40,077 nucleotides of DNA from Muribaculaceae bacterium (GCA_016290325.1 JAEETL010000025.1:1-40077), one strand, 5' to 3'; shown: positions 7,235-16,510, numbered from the stretch's first letter. A program made the numbers and translations. Notes: a model not told the origin generated them from the sequence alone.

Positions 7235-8164
7235 ATGAGCCAGGGAAAAAAAGATACGATCACGACCCGCATTACCAGTACTGTTTTCACGGTGCTGGCA
7301 ATTGCCATCTTCAAACCTTTCGGGTTACAAGCATGGCAATGGATGGCCTATGTTCACTTGCTGGCCATGGGTGCTTGTGGGATTATCAGTTGCATGATAA
7401 CCGAGGGCATCTTGAAATACATCGTCAAGAAGCCCCGTTCCTATGATCATGGTGTCGATTATATCATTAAGCGTAACCTGTGGTTCCAGCTCATCAACAC
7501 CCCTCTGGTAGCACTACTCATCTGCTTATACCGTCATTTCGCCATGAGTGACCGAGTGGCTGGCAATGTGCTCTCATGGAGCAACTTCTTTGAGACATTG
7601 CTCATCATCGCCTTCTGTTCCTTTGCCATCGGACTTTACTGGCGTTTCAAGTACCGTAGCAGGTACCTGGCTGCCGAACTGGAGGAGACCCGCTTGCTGA
7701 ATGAACGGCTGCAACAACTGCAAGAAAAAGCCGAGCAACGCATGAAGGATATCGCCGTTACCCCGCCTAGTGAGGATGGACTTGCGGTACAGCCATCAGT
7801 CAGCCCCACCCCATCGTTGCCATCCACCGTCACCCTCAAGGGCACGACCAGCGAGATGGTGACCCTTGAGATTGCCCACCTATTATATATAGAGGCCGTG
7901 GGGAACTATGTGAAAGTCTATCATTGGCAAGATGGACAAGTGCGCAACGACATGCTGCGCGCCACGTCCAAGCAGATGGAGGAAGAATTGAGTGGCTATC
8001 CCATGATTGTCCGCTGCCACCGCGCTTTCCTGGTCAACTTGGGGCAAGTGGAAAAGATTATATCCAATTCGGGCGCCATGCAGTTGAGCATCAAGCACTG
8101 CGACGAGTCCATTCCCGTTTCTCGCAGCAATATGCCGCACGTCAAGAAAGCCATTAACGGCTGA
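7235..8164 (+). CDS. Membrane-anchored LytTR-family transcriptional regulator
   Basis: 309 residues. The N-terminal half holds about four transmembrane helices (starting TSTVFTVLAIAIFKPFG). A coiled-coil stretch follows (LEETRLLNERLQQLQEKAEQ), then a C-terminal LytTR DNA-binding domain over roughly the last 110 residues (LLYIEAVGNYVKVYH and MIVRCHRAFLVNLGQVEKI). It is not a response regulator: no receiver domain is present. The family binds direct repeats upstream of target genes. The start at 7235 is chosen because a promoter lies just upstream and the first helix follows at once. It diverges from the LiaF-like gene, so that gene and perhaps the receptor operon are plausible targets (inference). 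Its stop is 1 bp from the convergent GDPD stop. Confidence 0.9.
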   Translation: MSQGKKDTITTRITSTVFTVLAIAIFKPFGLQAWQWMAYVHLLAMGACGIISCMITEGILKYIVKKPRSYDHGVDYIIKRNLWFQLINTPLVALLICLYRHFAMSDRVAGNVLSWSNFFETLLIIAFCSFAIGLYWRFKYRSRYLAAELEETRLLNERLQQLQEKAEQRMKDIAVTPPSEDGLAVQPSVSPTPSLPSTVTLKGTTSEMVTLEIAHLLYIEAVGNYVKVYHWQDGQVRNDMLRATSKQMEEELSGYPMIVRCHRAFLVNLGQVEKIISNSGAMQLSIKHCDESIPVSRSNMPHVKKAING

Positions 8165-8165
8165 A

Positions 8166-8963
8166 TTACCAATTGATGTCGTCGAGTTCAGGCATTTCAC
8201 CAGGCTTAAGGGAGTTGCAAGTCATCATACACACACCCATATTGCCATATTTCAGGTAATTGTCCCGGGTATCGACCGTCCACATGGCCACATTCAAGCC
8301 CATGCTATGGAATTTCTTCACGGTATTTTCATCGAAATTGCCCGTTGAAATGCTGGGATGCAGGCCATATTCCTTGCACCAGTCCTCGTTGCCCTCCCAG
8401 TTGGCGTTGCACAGCCACTGGCGGGTGAATTGGGGATAATGGGTAGCGATGTATTCCTGGGACTTTTTCATCGACGTGAGGAAGATGACCTTGTCGGCCA
8501 AACCATGTTCGATGACCAAACGGGCCAAACCATCGAAGTTACTCATGTCATTATTATTAATGCCCGTGGTCCACTTGAGTTCGATGACGGGGAACACACC
8601 CTTCTCGACGCAAATCGCCAGATACTCGGCCACGGTGCAGATATGGTCCGTATAGGTCACGCCGCCACGCGTCTGAGTGTATTCCTCAGCACGCAACTCG
8701 GCCAAGGTAGCCTCAGCAACAGTGAGATTACCGCCTAGCCGATTGGTGGTCTCGTCGTGGCTGATGACATAATATCCGTCCTTGGTCACGCGCACGTCAC
8801 ACTCCAGTCCGTCGTAGCCATACACGTCAACACCGTTGCGAAAGGCCTCGGCTGTGTTCTCCACGCCGATGTTGCAGCCGCGGTGGCCAACAAACAGCGG
8901 TTTCCAAGCCCAAGCCTGGGTGGCCACGGCCAGCACTAGCAATAAAGTGAATAAGCGTCTCAT
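8166..8963 (-). CDS. Secreted glycerophosphodiester phosphodiesterase
   Basis: 265 residues. Hydrolyses glycerophosphodiesters to glycerol-3-phosphate and an alcohol, using a metal-bound TIM-barrel active site. The N-terminus (MRRLFTLLLVLAVATQAWA) is a signal peptide, pointing to the periplasm or surface. Catalytic elements are visible: HRGCNIGVENTAEAF (His-Arg pair, then Glu), YDGLECDVRVTKDG (Glu and Asp metal ligands) and VISHDETTNR (acid/base His). PVIELKW and the C-terminal VAMWTVD strand complete the family pattern. The ATG at 8963 is chosen over 9038 because it begins the signal peptide and sits about 30 bp downstream of a good promoter. Role in lipid-headgroup scavenging is inferred. 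Confidence 0.93.
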   Translation of the reverse strand: MRRLFTLLLVLAVATQAWAWKPLFVGHRGCNIGVENTAEAFRNGVDVYGYDGLECDVRVTKDGYYVISHDETTNRLGGNLTVAEATLAELRAEEYTQTRGGVTYTDHICTVAEYLAICVEKGVFPVIELKWTTGINNNDMSNFDGLARLVIEHGLADKVIFLTSMKKSQEYIATHYPQFTRQWLCNANWEGNEDWCKEYGLHPSISTGNFDENTVKKFHSMGLNVAMWTVDTRDNYLKYGNMGVCMMTCNSLKPGEMPELDDINW

Positions 8964-8995
8964 TATCTTAGTGATTTTGAATAGATAAGTAACTG

Positions 8996-9027
8996 CAAAT
9001 GTAAATGGTTTTAGGGTAATTTGCAAA
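8996..9027 (-). promoter_or_regulatory. Promoter of the GDPD gene
   Basis: On the minus strand, TTTG (9027-9024), 20 nt, then TACATTTG (9003-8996): a full match to the Bacteroidetes -33/-7 consensus, about 33 bp before the start at 8963. It lies inside the longer reading frame from 9038, supporting the shorter start. Confidence 0.8.
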
Positions 9028-9168
9028 TACAGCTCCATGTATTCACCTGATTTTTCACGATTTAGTGCATTATGGCTTTAATCCTATTATTTTAGTGCTT
9101 TTAATAAATTCGTAATTATCTTTATATCAACAAAATAGCAACATGATGAACATTTTTTCGGATTTTTT

Positions 9169-9198
9169 TGAAACTTTTTGAGGGGGTTGAGCGTCTAA
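9169..9198 (+). promoter_or_regulatory. Candidate ECF-sigma promoter of the head-GIN lipoprotein gene
   Basis: TGAAAC at 9169-9174 and CGTCTAA at 9192-9198 are separated by 17 nt, the form used by many extracytoplasmic-function sigma factors (GAAC/GAAAC -35, CGTC -10). No TAnnTTTG element is present here, unlike most genes in the window. It ends 34 bp before the ATG at 9233. Confidence 0.55.
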
Positions 9199-9232
9199 TG
9201 TATAGAAACGTACTTAAAAAATGATATACAAG

Positions 9233-9997
9233 ATGAAGAATGTAATTAAATTGGCCGTGATGGCCGTGGTATGCATGACGATGGTTTCGTGCATGAGTGT
9301 GAATATCGGCAGTGGTGATGTGGACAATACGCCTACACAAGTTCCTGAACTCAACAAGCCGACGGCGATGCAGCCCTTTGACAAGGTCGACATCGCTAAC
9401 GCGTTCAGGGTTATCTATGAGCAAGGTGCAGAGCATAGTGTACGAGTCGAGGCTTCTGAAGAGGCATTCAAGGAAATGACCGTCTATGTCAAGGACAACA
9501 CGTTGTGCATCCGCAAGGCCGTTAAGAACCCCAAGATGTCGTTCAAGGAGGTCAAGGTATTTGTGACCTCGCCCACAATCAAGGGCATCGAGATTGCAGG
9601 CTCGGGCGTGTTTGCCGCAAGCAACAAAATCAACGTCAATGATGACCTCCACATGGAAATCGCTGGCTCGGGTAAAATGCTGCTGGCCGACGTGACCTGC
9701 AAGGACTCAAATATGGAGATAGCTGGCTCGGGCAACATCGAGGTCGGCAATATCGCCGCTAAGGATGTTTATGCCGAAATCGCCGGTAGCGGCGACATCA
9801 ACCTTGCAACCATGACGTGCAACAAGTTCCACATCGAGATTGCAGGTAGCGGTAACGTGACGAGTGACAACATCACCGCCGAGGACGTTCATACCGAGAT
9901 TGCCGGCAGTGGCGACGTGACGCTCAAGGGCTCGATTAAACACCACACCAAAGACATCGCTGGTAGCGGTAAGGTAAAAATCACCCCCGCCGAATAA
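9233..9997 (+). CDS. Head-GIN (DUF2807) lipoprotein with 20-residue IAGSG repeats
   Basis: 254 residues. A lipoprotein signal ends in the lipobox MVSC, so it is likely anchored in a membrane. The body is the 'putative auto-transporter adhesin, head GIN' domain: a start region (FDKVDIANAFRVIYEQG) and then a beta-helix. Seven IAGSG motifs occur, with five consecutive units (EIAGSGKMLLADV..., EIAGSGNIEVGNI..., and so on) exactly 20 residues apart. The ATG at 9233 is chosen over 9221 because it gives a clean MKNVIKLAVMAVV signal. The upstream promoter looks ECF-type, suggesting control by envelope stress. Molecular function of the family is unknown; adhesin is only a name. Confidence 0.9.
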   Translation: MKNVIKLAVMAVVCMTMVSCMSVNIGSGDVDNTPTQVPELNKPTAMQPFDKVDIANAFRVIYEQGAEHSVRVEASEEAFKEMTVYVKDNTLCIRKAVKNPKMSFKEVKVFVTSPTIKGIEIAGSGVFAASNKINVNDDLHMEIAGSGKMLLADVTCKDSNMEIAGSGNIEVGNIAAKDVYAEIAGSGDINLATMTCNKFHIEIAGSGNVTSDNITAEDVHTEIAGSGDVTLKGSIKHHTKDIAGSGKVKITPAE

Positions 9998-10018
9998 GCA
10001 TTTCTTGGAATTAAATTG

Positions 10019-10999
10019 CTATCGCTTGAGGCCTAATTGGCGCAACATCTCAGCCGTAGTGCTGTGGCGCCTGCCATTCAAGTCACTTAAATAGGCGTTG
10101 ACATCGGTCGGCGCCATTTTTTTTGCGTTGTTGAACCGTTCAGGGCGTGTGATGCGCGTAAATACCACGCGCTGGATGGCGGTCTTGTGGCAACGTCCCA
10201 TGCTGTAACCCATCAGTTCGGGGTGCTCGCCGGGACCGTTGGAACTCCAATAGGTCACCGTGTCGCCCTTGCAGCCCATGAAGATGACGCTGTGGCCCGC
10301 CTCCTGGTCAGTGTTACGGTCATCGTCACAGCCGATGATGGCACCGCTGTCGCTGCCACGGCTCTCGTTACGGTTCCAGAAGATTTTCATCAGGTCGCCT
10401 GGCACGGCTCTGTCCCACACGTCGAGGGCACACCACTCGGCATCGGTCAGGTAGCGCTCATCGGGCGTTTCCTTGTTGCGCTCACTCTTGGCACCACGAT
10501 AGGCGGTAAAGCTGTAACCCGCTTTCAGTTCGCGAATCAGTACGCCCAGCCCGGGACCGTTGGCGTTAGCCCGTCCCCAAAATCCCACGCCATCATCCTG
10601 TCCGAGACCCTCGGGATTGAATTCATCAGCGATGCCCACGCGGGGTTTCATGTTCACCCAGGCCTCGCGCTTAATCTTGTGCTTCGTGTCCCAAATGAGC
10701 AGGGCCTTGATGAGCACCGAATAAGTCGCGCTGGAACAGAACGACGGCTGAGCCTGCCATGGGTCAAACCGTGGGCGCTCGTCACTCGCCGTCATCTGAT
10801 AGGCATCATGCAGGCCACGCCATGTCGTCTTTGCGAACAACGCATTGGGACGCGCGCCCGTGTAATAGCCGCCATGCTCGGGAAACGAATCAATCGCCGC
10901 CAGCACCGCCTGCTGCCAGCGCTCGTTGACCTTATCGCCAGCACGCACGCTTCCTGACAGACATAACACCGTCAGGAATAATAACAACGTCCGTTTCAT
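10019..10999 (-). CDS. Secreted NlpC/P60-like protein (probable cysteine hydrolase)
   Basis: 326 residues with a signal peptide (MKRTLLLFLTVLCLSGSVRA). Three features suggest a papain-like NlpC/P60 fold: Cys87 at the start of a helix (SFCSSATYSVLIKALL), a VPGDLMKIFW strand like the family's GDLVFF, and His235 in AGHSVIFMG, followed by TYWSSN. Such enzymes cleave peptidoglycan peptides or acyl/amide bonds in the periplasm. The spacing between Cys and His is longer than in compact NlpC/P60 domains, so this is an inference from motifs. It starts 8 bp downstream of the superoxide dismutase stop, probably in the same transcript. Confidence 0.75.
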   Translation of the reverse strand: MKRTLLLFLTVLCLSGSVRAGDKVNERWQQAVLAAIDSFPEHGGYYTGARPNALFAKTTWRGLHDAYQMTASDERPRFDPWQAQPSFCSSATYSVLIKALLIWDTKHKIKREAWVNMKPRVGIADEFNPEGLGQDDGVGFWGRANANGPGLGVLIRELKAGYSFTAYRGAKSERNKETPDERYLTDAEWCALDVWDRAVPGDLMKIFWNRNESRGSDSGAIIGCDDDRNTDQEAGHSVIFMGCKGDTVTYWSSNGPGEHPELMGYSMGRCHKTAIQRVVFTRITRPERFNNAKKMAPTDVNAYLSDLNGRRHSTTAEMLRQLGLKR

Positions 11000-11006
11000 C
11001 TCCAGA

Positions 11007-11615
11007 TTAATCCTCGTAGCGCTCAGCCACCACGTCCCAGTCGATAATTTGCCACAGTGCGGCGAGATGGTCGGGACGACGATTCTGGTAATCGAGATAG
11101 TAAGCGTGCTCCCACACGTCCATCGTCAACAGCGGGCGCAGGCCGCGCTGCACGGGGTTGGCGGCGTTGGGCTCCTGGGTAATCACCAGTTTGCCTTCAG
11201 CATCGGCACTGAGCCATGCCCATCCCGAACCGAACAGAGTCGCTCCTGCCTTAACAAAGGCCTCCTTAAAGGCATCAAACGAGCCGAAAGCTTCGTCGAT
11301 CGCACTAGCCAACCGCCCCGAGGGGGCATTGTCGGCTTTGGGAGCGGTAAACTGGCCGAAATACAAGTTATGGTTCAAGGTCTGGCCAGCATTGTTGAGC
11401 ATGCCGCCCTGGGCTTTTAACACCACTTCTTCCAGCGGTAGCCCCTCCAACCCGCTGCCGGGCAGGGCCGCGTTCAGGTTGTTGACATAGGTGAGCAGGT
11501 GCTTACCGTGGTGAAATCCCAGTGTCTCGGCACTAATGGCGGGCGTTAACGCTTCGGGCGCATAAGGCAAGGCCATCAACTCAAATTTTCCATCTACAGG
11601 CAATGTTTGTTTCAT
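11007..11615 (-). CDS. sodB: Superoxide dismutase (Fe or Fe/Mn)
   Basis: 202 residues. Converts superoxide to oxygen and hydrogen peroxide in the cytosol. Metal ligands are His35 (FHHGKH), His82 (NHNLYF), Asp166 and His170 (DVWEHAYY). Gln78 in NNAGQTLNH is placed as in the Fe-type and cambialistic enzymes of Bacteroidetes. At the position just before the MDVWEH block it has Thr164, where as I recall Porphyromonas gingivalis has the glycine linked to use of both metals; this favours iron. The N-terminus is about 10 residues longer than usual before FELMALPYAPEAL; the ATG at 11615 is kept because it lies 31 bp from a strong promoter. Confidence 0.95.
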   Translation of the reverse strand: MKQTLPVDGKFELMALPYAPEALTPAISAETLGFHHGKHLLTYVNNLNAALPGSGLEGLPLEEVVLKAQGGMLNNAGQTLNHNLYFGQFTAPKADNAPSGRLASAIDEAFGSFDAFKEAFVKAGATLFGSGWAWLSADAEGKLVITQEPNAANPVQRGLRPLLTMDVWEHAYYLDYQNRRPDHLAALWQIIDWDVVAERYED

Positions 11616-11645
11616 GATTCTCTAGTGTTAAAGGATTTGTTTCGG

Positions 11646-11677
11646 CAAATGTAATTCATAATTCCTTTTTCTCCAAA
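11646..11677 (-). promoter_or_regulatory. Promoter of the superoxide dismutase gene
   Basis: Minus-strand TTTG (11677-11674), 20 nt, TACATTTG (11653-11646): full Bacteroidetes -33/-7 match. Transcription should begin about 10-20 bp before the ATG at 11615 and continue into the NlpC/P60-like gene. Confidence 0.8.
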
Positions 11678-11810
11678 CAATACACAACAATAATCCCCCG
11701 CCTCGGCCGGGCAAACCAGCAAGAAGCAGGGGATAACCATGGGGTAAATGTTCAATTATGACTTAGCGGTCATGCGCCTCAGCATGAGGTTTCCACTAGA
11801 CTCCACCCCT

Positions 11811-12032
11811 CTAGCGCATTTCACGATAGTGGCTGGTCGGGTAAGTCGGATAGGACGGCCCACGGTAAATTGGCACCTCAGGGTCCTTGTTCAAGATCAC
11901 CAGTGCCCCGATTACGCCCGGAATCCATCCGGTACAGGTGAGCAATGTCACAATCAGGACCGACCCGCAACCCTTGTCCAGCACAGCTAGCGGCGGGAAA
12001 AGCACCGATAATAAAACTCTAAAAACAGACAT
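11811..12032 (-). CDS. Pmp3/YqaE-family small membrane protein
   Basis: 73-residue hydrophobic peptide with two transmembrane segments. The family signature is clear: LSVLFPPLAVLDKGCGSVLIV, then LLTCTGWIPGVIGALVIL. The tail is tyrosine/proline-rich (YPTYPTSHYREMR). Yeast Pmp3 and bacterial YqaE are linked to membrane potential, salt or membrane stress; the molecular role is unknown. An AAAGGAG Shine-Dalgarno-like sequence lies about 6 nt before the ATG at 12032, unusually strong for this phylum. The 195 bp between this stop and the superoxide dismutase start hold only that gene's promoter and a small CCTCA/TGAGG hairpin. Confidence 0.85.
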   Translation of the reverse strand: MSVFRVLLSVLFPPLAVLDKGCGSVLIVTLLTCTGWIPGVIGALVILNKDPEVPIYRGPSYPTYPTSHYREMR

Positions 12033-12162
12033 CGTTCACTCCTTTCTTTTTATTAACCTTTTTTTCGTTTATTTTTATCATACATCTGCAAATCCCATGC
12101 CAAGCATTCACAAAACCCCATTTTTAGCTTGAAAACCAATCAAAACAACAAATAACTAATAT

Positions 12163-12214
12163 TTTTAGTTTTATTAACTAAAATAATTTGTTTTATAACT
12201 AAAACATTTAGTTA
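12163..12214 (+). promoter_or_regulatory. Candidate BlaI operators
   Basis: Two palindromes stand upstream of the repressor gene. TTTTAGTT (12163-12170) pairs with AACTAAAA (12176-12183) across 5 nt. TAACTAAA (12196-12203) pairs perfectly with TTTAGTTA (12207-12214) across 3 nt. A further half-site, TAACTA, is at 12153-12158. They end 34 bp before the start codon. An autoregulatory binding site for the encoded repressor is the natural reading. Confidence 0.7.
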
Positions 12215-12248
12215 ATTTGCGGTGTAAAATCAATAAAAGGCTTGAATT

Positions 12249-12617
12249 ATGAAACAATTAACCCAAAAAGAAGAGGAAATCATGGAGCGGATGTGGGATC
12301 ATGGCCCCATGCTGGTGCGTGAGTTGCAGTCCTATTATGACGAGCCCCGTCCACATGTGAATACATTGGCGACCTTGATAAAGATATTGGAGGAAAAGGG
12401 CTTCCTGGGCCACAAGGCCATCACTGCCCGTTGCTTCCAGTATTTTGCCCGTATCAGCCGCGAGGAATACCGTGGTGGCTCGTTGGCCAACGTGGTGAAC
12501 AAGTTCTTCGGCAGGTCCTACCTAAGCGCTGTCTCAGCGCTTGTCAAGAGTGAAAAGGTCAGTGTTGAGGACCTGAAGGAACTCATCCGTGAAGTAGAAG
12601 AGAACAACCAACAGTAA
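12249..12617 (+). CDS. BlaI/MecI/CopY-family transcriptional repressor
   Basis: 122 residues. N-terminal winged helix (LTQKEEEIMERMWDHGPMLVREL; recognition part VNTLATLIKILEEKGFLGH) followed by a dimerisation helix. BlaI family members repress their own operon and are inactivated by proteolysis when the M56 sensor fires; an Asn-Lys-Phe-Phe segment (VNKFFGRS) lies near where BlaI is cut, though equivalence is not certain. The gene is 15 bp before the M56 sensor gene and behind a cluster of palindromes. The target is probably an envelope-stress response and not a beta-lactamase, as no lactamase gene is present. Confidence 0.93.
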   Translation: MKQLTQKEEEIMERMWDHGPMLVRELQSYYDEPRPHVNTLATLIKILEEKGFLGHKAITARCFQYFARISREEYRGGSLANVVNKFFGRSYLSAVSALVKSEKVSVEDLKELIREVEENNQQ

Positions 12618-12632
12618 CCTCCCTCTCTCGCC

Positions 12633-14021
12633 ATGTTACTCATTTATCAAATTAAAGTTGGCCTCTGCCTTATCGCGTTTTACCTGCTGTGGAAGTTGCT
12701 GCTCAGCCGCGAGACTTTCCATCGCTTCAACCGTGTCGCCCTGCTTGCGGTCATGGTGCTCGCGTTGGTGTTGCCTTGGATCAAGATTTCACTTGATGCC
12801 ATGACCCCTGTTGCCAAGCAGATGGTGACGCTGGAGGACTTGATTGTGACCCCCGATGGTGCTGTTCGAGCACAGCAGGCATCTCCGTCATGGACTGTAA
12901 TGGGCTTCGTCACCGCGGTCTATTTCATCGGGATGGCTCTGGTGGCCGCATGGATACTGCATAGCCAATGGAACCTGCACCGATTGATGAAAAAGGGGCG
13001 TAAGGAATCACTACCTGGCGGTGTCACATTGCATATTGTTCCTGGCGACCTGGCTCCGTTCAGCTACTTCAATCACATCGTGATCAACGAGCAGGATTAC
13101 CGTGATAACCCGCGTGAGATTCTTATCCATGAGCAGGCACACATCGACCTGCGGCATTCATGGGATGTGATGTTCTTGGGACTGATAACTCTATTCCAAT
13201 GGTGGAATCCGGCAGTCTGGCTGTTGAGCAATGAACTGAGGCAAGTGCATGAGTATGAGGCCGATGAGGCGGTATTAAACGCTAACGTCGACGTGAAGCA
13301 GTACCAGTTGCTGCTTATACGAAAGTCCGTCGGGGACCAGCTATTCTCGATGGCAAATAACTTCAATTATCAATCTCTAAAAAAACGAATCCGTATGATG
13401 ACAATGAACAAAAGCAGCCAATGGAAGACGTTGCGTGCGCTGGCTGTGGTGCCCGTGATAGCATTGGCGCTGTTGGCCTTTGCCAACCCCAAGAGTGTAG
13501 CAGCAGTAGTGACGGCGAGTGTTCCGCAAGATCGCGCTGTCCAGTCAGAAATGCAGTCGCCAGAACCAGCCATTGTCGAAGCCGAGGCCACTCCCGAGGC
13601 TGTCGAGGTTGAAGCCGTTCCTGAGGCTGTCGAGATGAATACCGAGGAACAGGCTCCCGAAGAAACTGAACCTCAATCCAAAAAGGTGTATAATTCTGTC
13701 GAGCAGATGCCCGAGTTCCCTGGCGGCCAGGAGGGACTGATGAGATACCTACAACAAAATGTCCAATATCCGCCCACAGCCGTACAGAATAATGTCCAAG
13801 GCCGCGTTATTGTCCAGTTTATTATTGACGAGACCGGTCAGGTGGGAGATGTCGAGGTAGTTCGCTCGGTCAGTGAAGAAGTTGATGCCGAGGCCGTTCG
13901 TGTCATCAAATCCATGCCCAAGTTTGAACCTGGCCGCCAGAACGGAGAACCCGTAGCAGTGTGGTACACCCTGCCCATTGCCTTCAAAATGCAGGGTGCC
14001 CCCAAACCAAGCGGCGAATAA
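12633..14021 (+). CDS. M56 (BlaR1-type) membrane metallopeptidase with C-terminal TonB domain
   Basis: 462 residues. N-terminal transmembrane helices (about 2-20, 34-52, 88-108) surround an M56 zinc-peptidase core with HEQAH at 166-170 and a downstream EYEADEAV segment supplying further ligands. A helix at about 265-285 crosses the membrane; a Glu/Pro/Ala-rich linker follows (about 295-355), then a TonB C-terminal domain (about 370-455: MPEFPGGQEGLMRYL and YPPTAVQNNVQGRVIVQFII). BlaR1 senses a signal outside and cleaves BlaI inside. Here the beta-lactam-binding sensor is replaced by a TonB domain, a common Bacteroidetes arrangement. Cotranscribed with BlaI. Confidence 0.93.
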   Translation: MLLIYQIKVGLCLIAFYLLWKLLLSRETFHRFNRVALLAVMVLALVLPWIKISLDAMTPVAKQMVTLEDLIVTPDGAVRAQQASPSWTVMGFVTAVYFIGMALVAAWILHSQWNLHRLMKKGRKESLPGGVTLHIVPGDLAPFSYFNHIVINEQDYRDNPREILIHEQAHIDLRHSWDVMFLGLITLFQWWNPAVWLLSNELRQVHEYEADEAVLNANVDVKQYQLLLIRKSVGDQLFSMANNFNYQSLKKRIRMMTMNKSSQWKTLRALAVVPVIALALLAFANPKSVAAVVTASVPQDRAVQSEMQSPEPAIVEAEATPEAVEVEAVPEAVEMNTEEQAPEETEPQSKKVYNSVEQMPEFPGGQEGLMRYLQQNVQYPPTAVQNNVQGRVIVQFIIDETGQVGDVEVVRSVSEEVDAEAVRVIKSMPKFEPGRQNGEPVAVWYTLPIAFKMQGAPKPSGE

Positions 14022-14052
14022 TCGACAAAGTAAAAAACCTTAGTTATTAAAG

Positions 14053-14088
14053 TACAAGAGGGTGTTTCGATTGAAACACCCTCTTGTA
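14053..14088 (+). terminator. Terminator after the BlaI-M56 operon
   Basis: Stem TACAAGAGGGTGTTTC, loop GATT, then the exact complement ending CCCTCTTGTA. The 16-bp stem starts 31 bp after the M56 stop. The T-run is weak (TATTTGTATAT), so function is likely but not certain. Confidence 0.7.
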
Positions 14089-14170
14089 GTATTTGTATAT
14101 ATCGTCGCGGGGATTACGCCCCACGTAGCCAAAGGCTCGTTTAAATTTCTCTAAACTCTAACCACTAAAC

Positions 14171-14205
14171 TTCTAAAATTGCCAGCATTTCTGGCAATTT
14201 TAGAA
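14171..14205 (-). terminator. Terminator of gyrB, touching its stop codon
   Basis: Perfect 15-bp stem TTCTAAAATTGCCAG / CTGGCAATTTTAGAA with a 5-nt loop. On the minus strand it begins at the base right after the gyrB TAA stop (14208-14206). The stem's A/T-rich outer part can act as the T-run in either direction. Confidence 0.75.
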
Positions 14206-16206
<2,001 letters not shown>

Positions 16207-16244
16207 TTATATACACCCATATTCAGGGTGTGTCTAAAAACGTA

Positions 16245-16274
16245 CAAAATTACAAAAAAACGGCCATTTACCAA
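16245..16274 (-). promoter_or_regulatory. Promoter of gyrB
   Basis: Minus-strand TTG (16274-16272), 19 nt, TAATTTTG (16252-16245). It would give a leader of about 50 nt. Confidence 0.75.
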
Positions 16275-16475
16275 GGAATTAAAACCTTAAAAAAGTATAA
16301 TTTCAACCCGATCATTACGATGCTTTTATGCTTCTTGCATGTGGTTGTGGAATCGGCTATGTTTGGCCATTCCATGAAGTGCCTTAGAAAGGGAAAAACA
16401 GCCTAAAAAACCATGAAATCATTATCGATTTCAATTAATTTTTTCCAGTTCATGCTATCGCGAGTCAATTTTTTG
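16275..16475. other. Non-coding divergent spacer, gyrB / MATE
   Basis: Between the gyrB promoter and the MATE -7 element no gene is apparent. It is A/T-rich and contains a small hairpin, GAAATC (16415-16420) with GATTTC (16427-16432). This may be a regulatory region for either gene, but no operator is recognised. Confidence 0.5.
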
Positions 16476-16483
16476 TAATTTTG
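16476..16483 (+). promoter_or_regulatory. -7 element of the first MATE gene
   Basis: TAATTTTG at 16476-16483, 27 bp before the ATG at 16511. No clear -33 TTG lies 19-21 nt upstream. It overlaps the TTG at 16481 that opens a longer reading frame, ruling out that start. Confidence 0.6.
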
Positions 16484-16510
16484 CACCCTCAAAATTCAAG
16501 AGGTCACTCG

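Noticed and set aside
9122..9652. A 176-codon minus-strand frame over the head-GIN promoter
   Set aside because: It is antisense to a lipoprotein gene with clear signal and repeats, and crosses the promoter region.
16481..16510. TTG start for the first MATE gene
   Set aside because: It overlaps the TAATTTTG promoter element; the ATG at 16511 matches the family start better.
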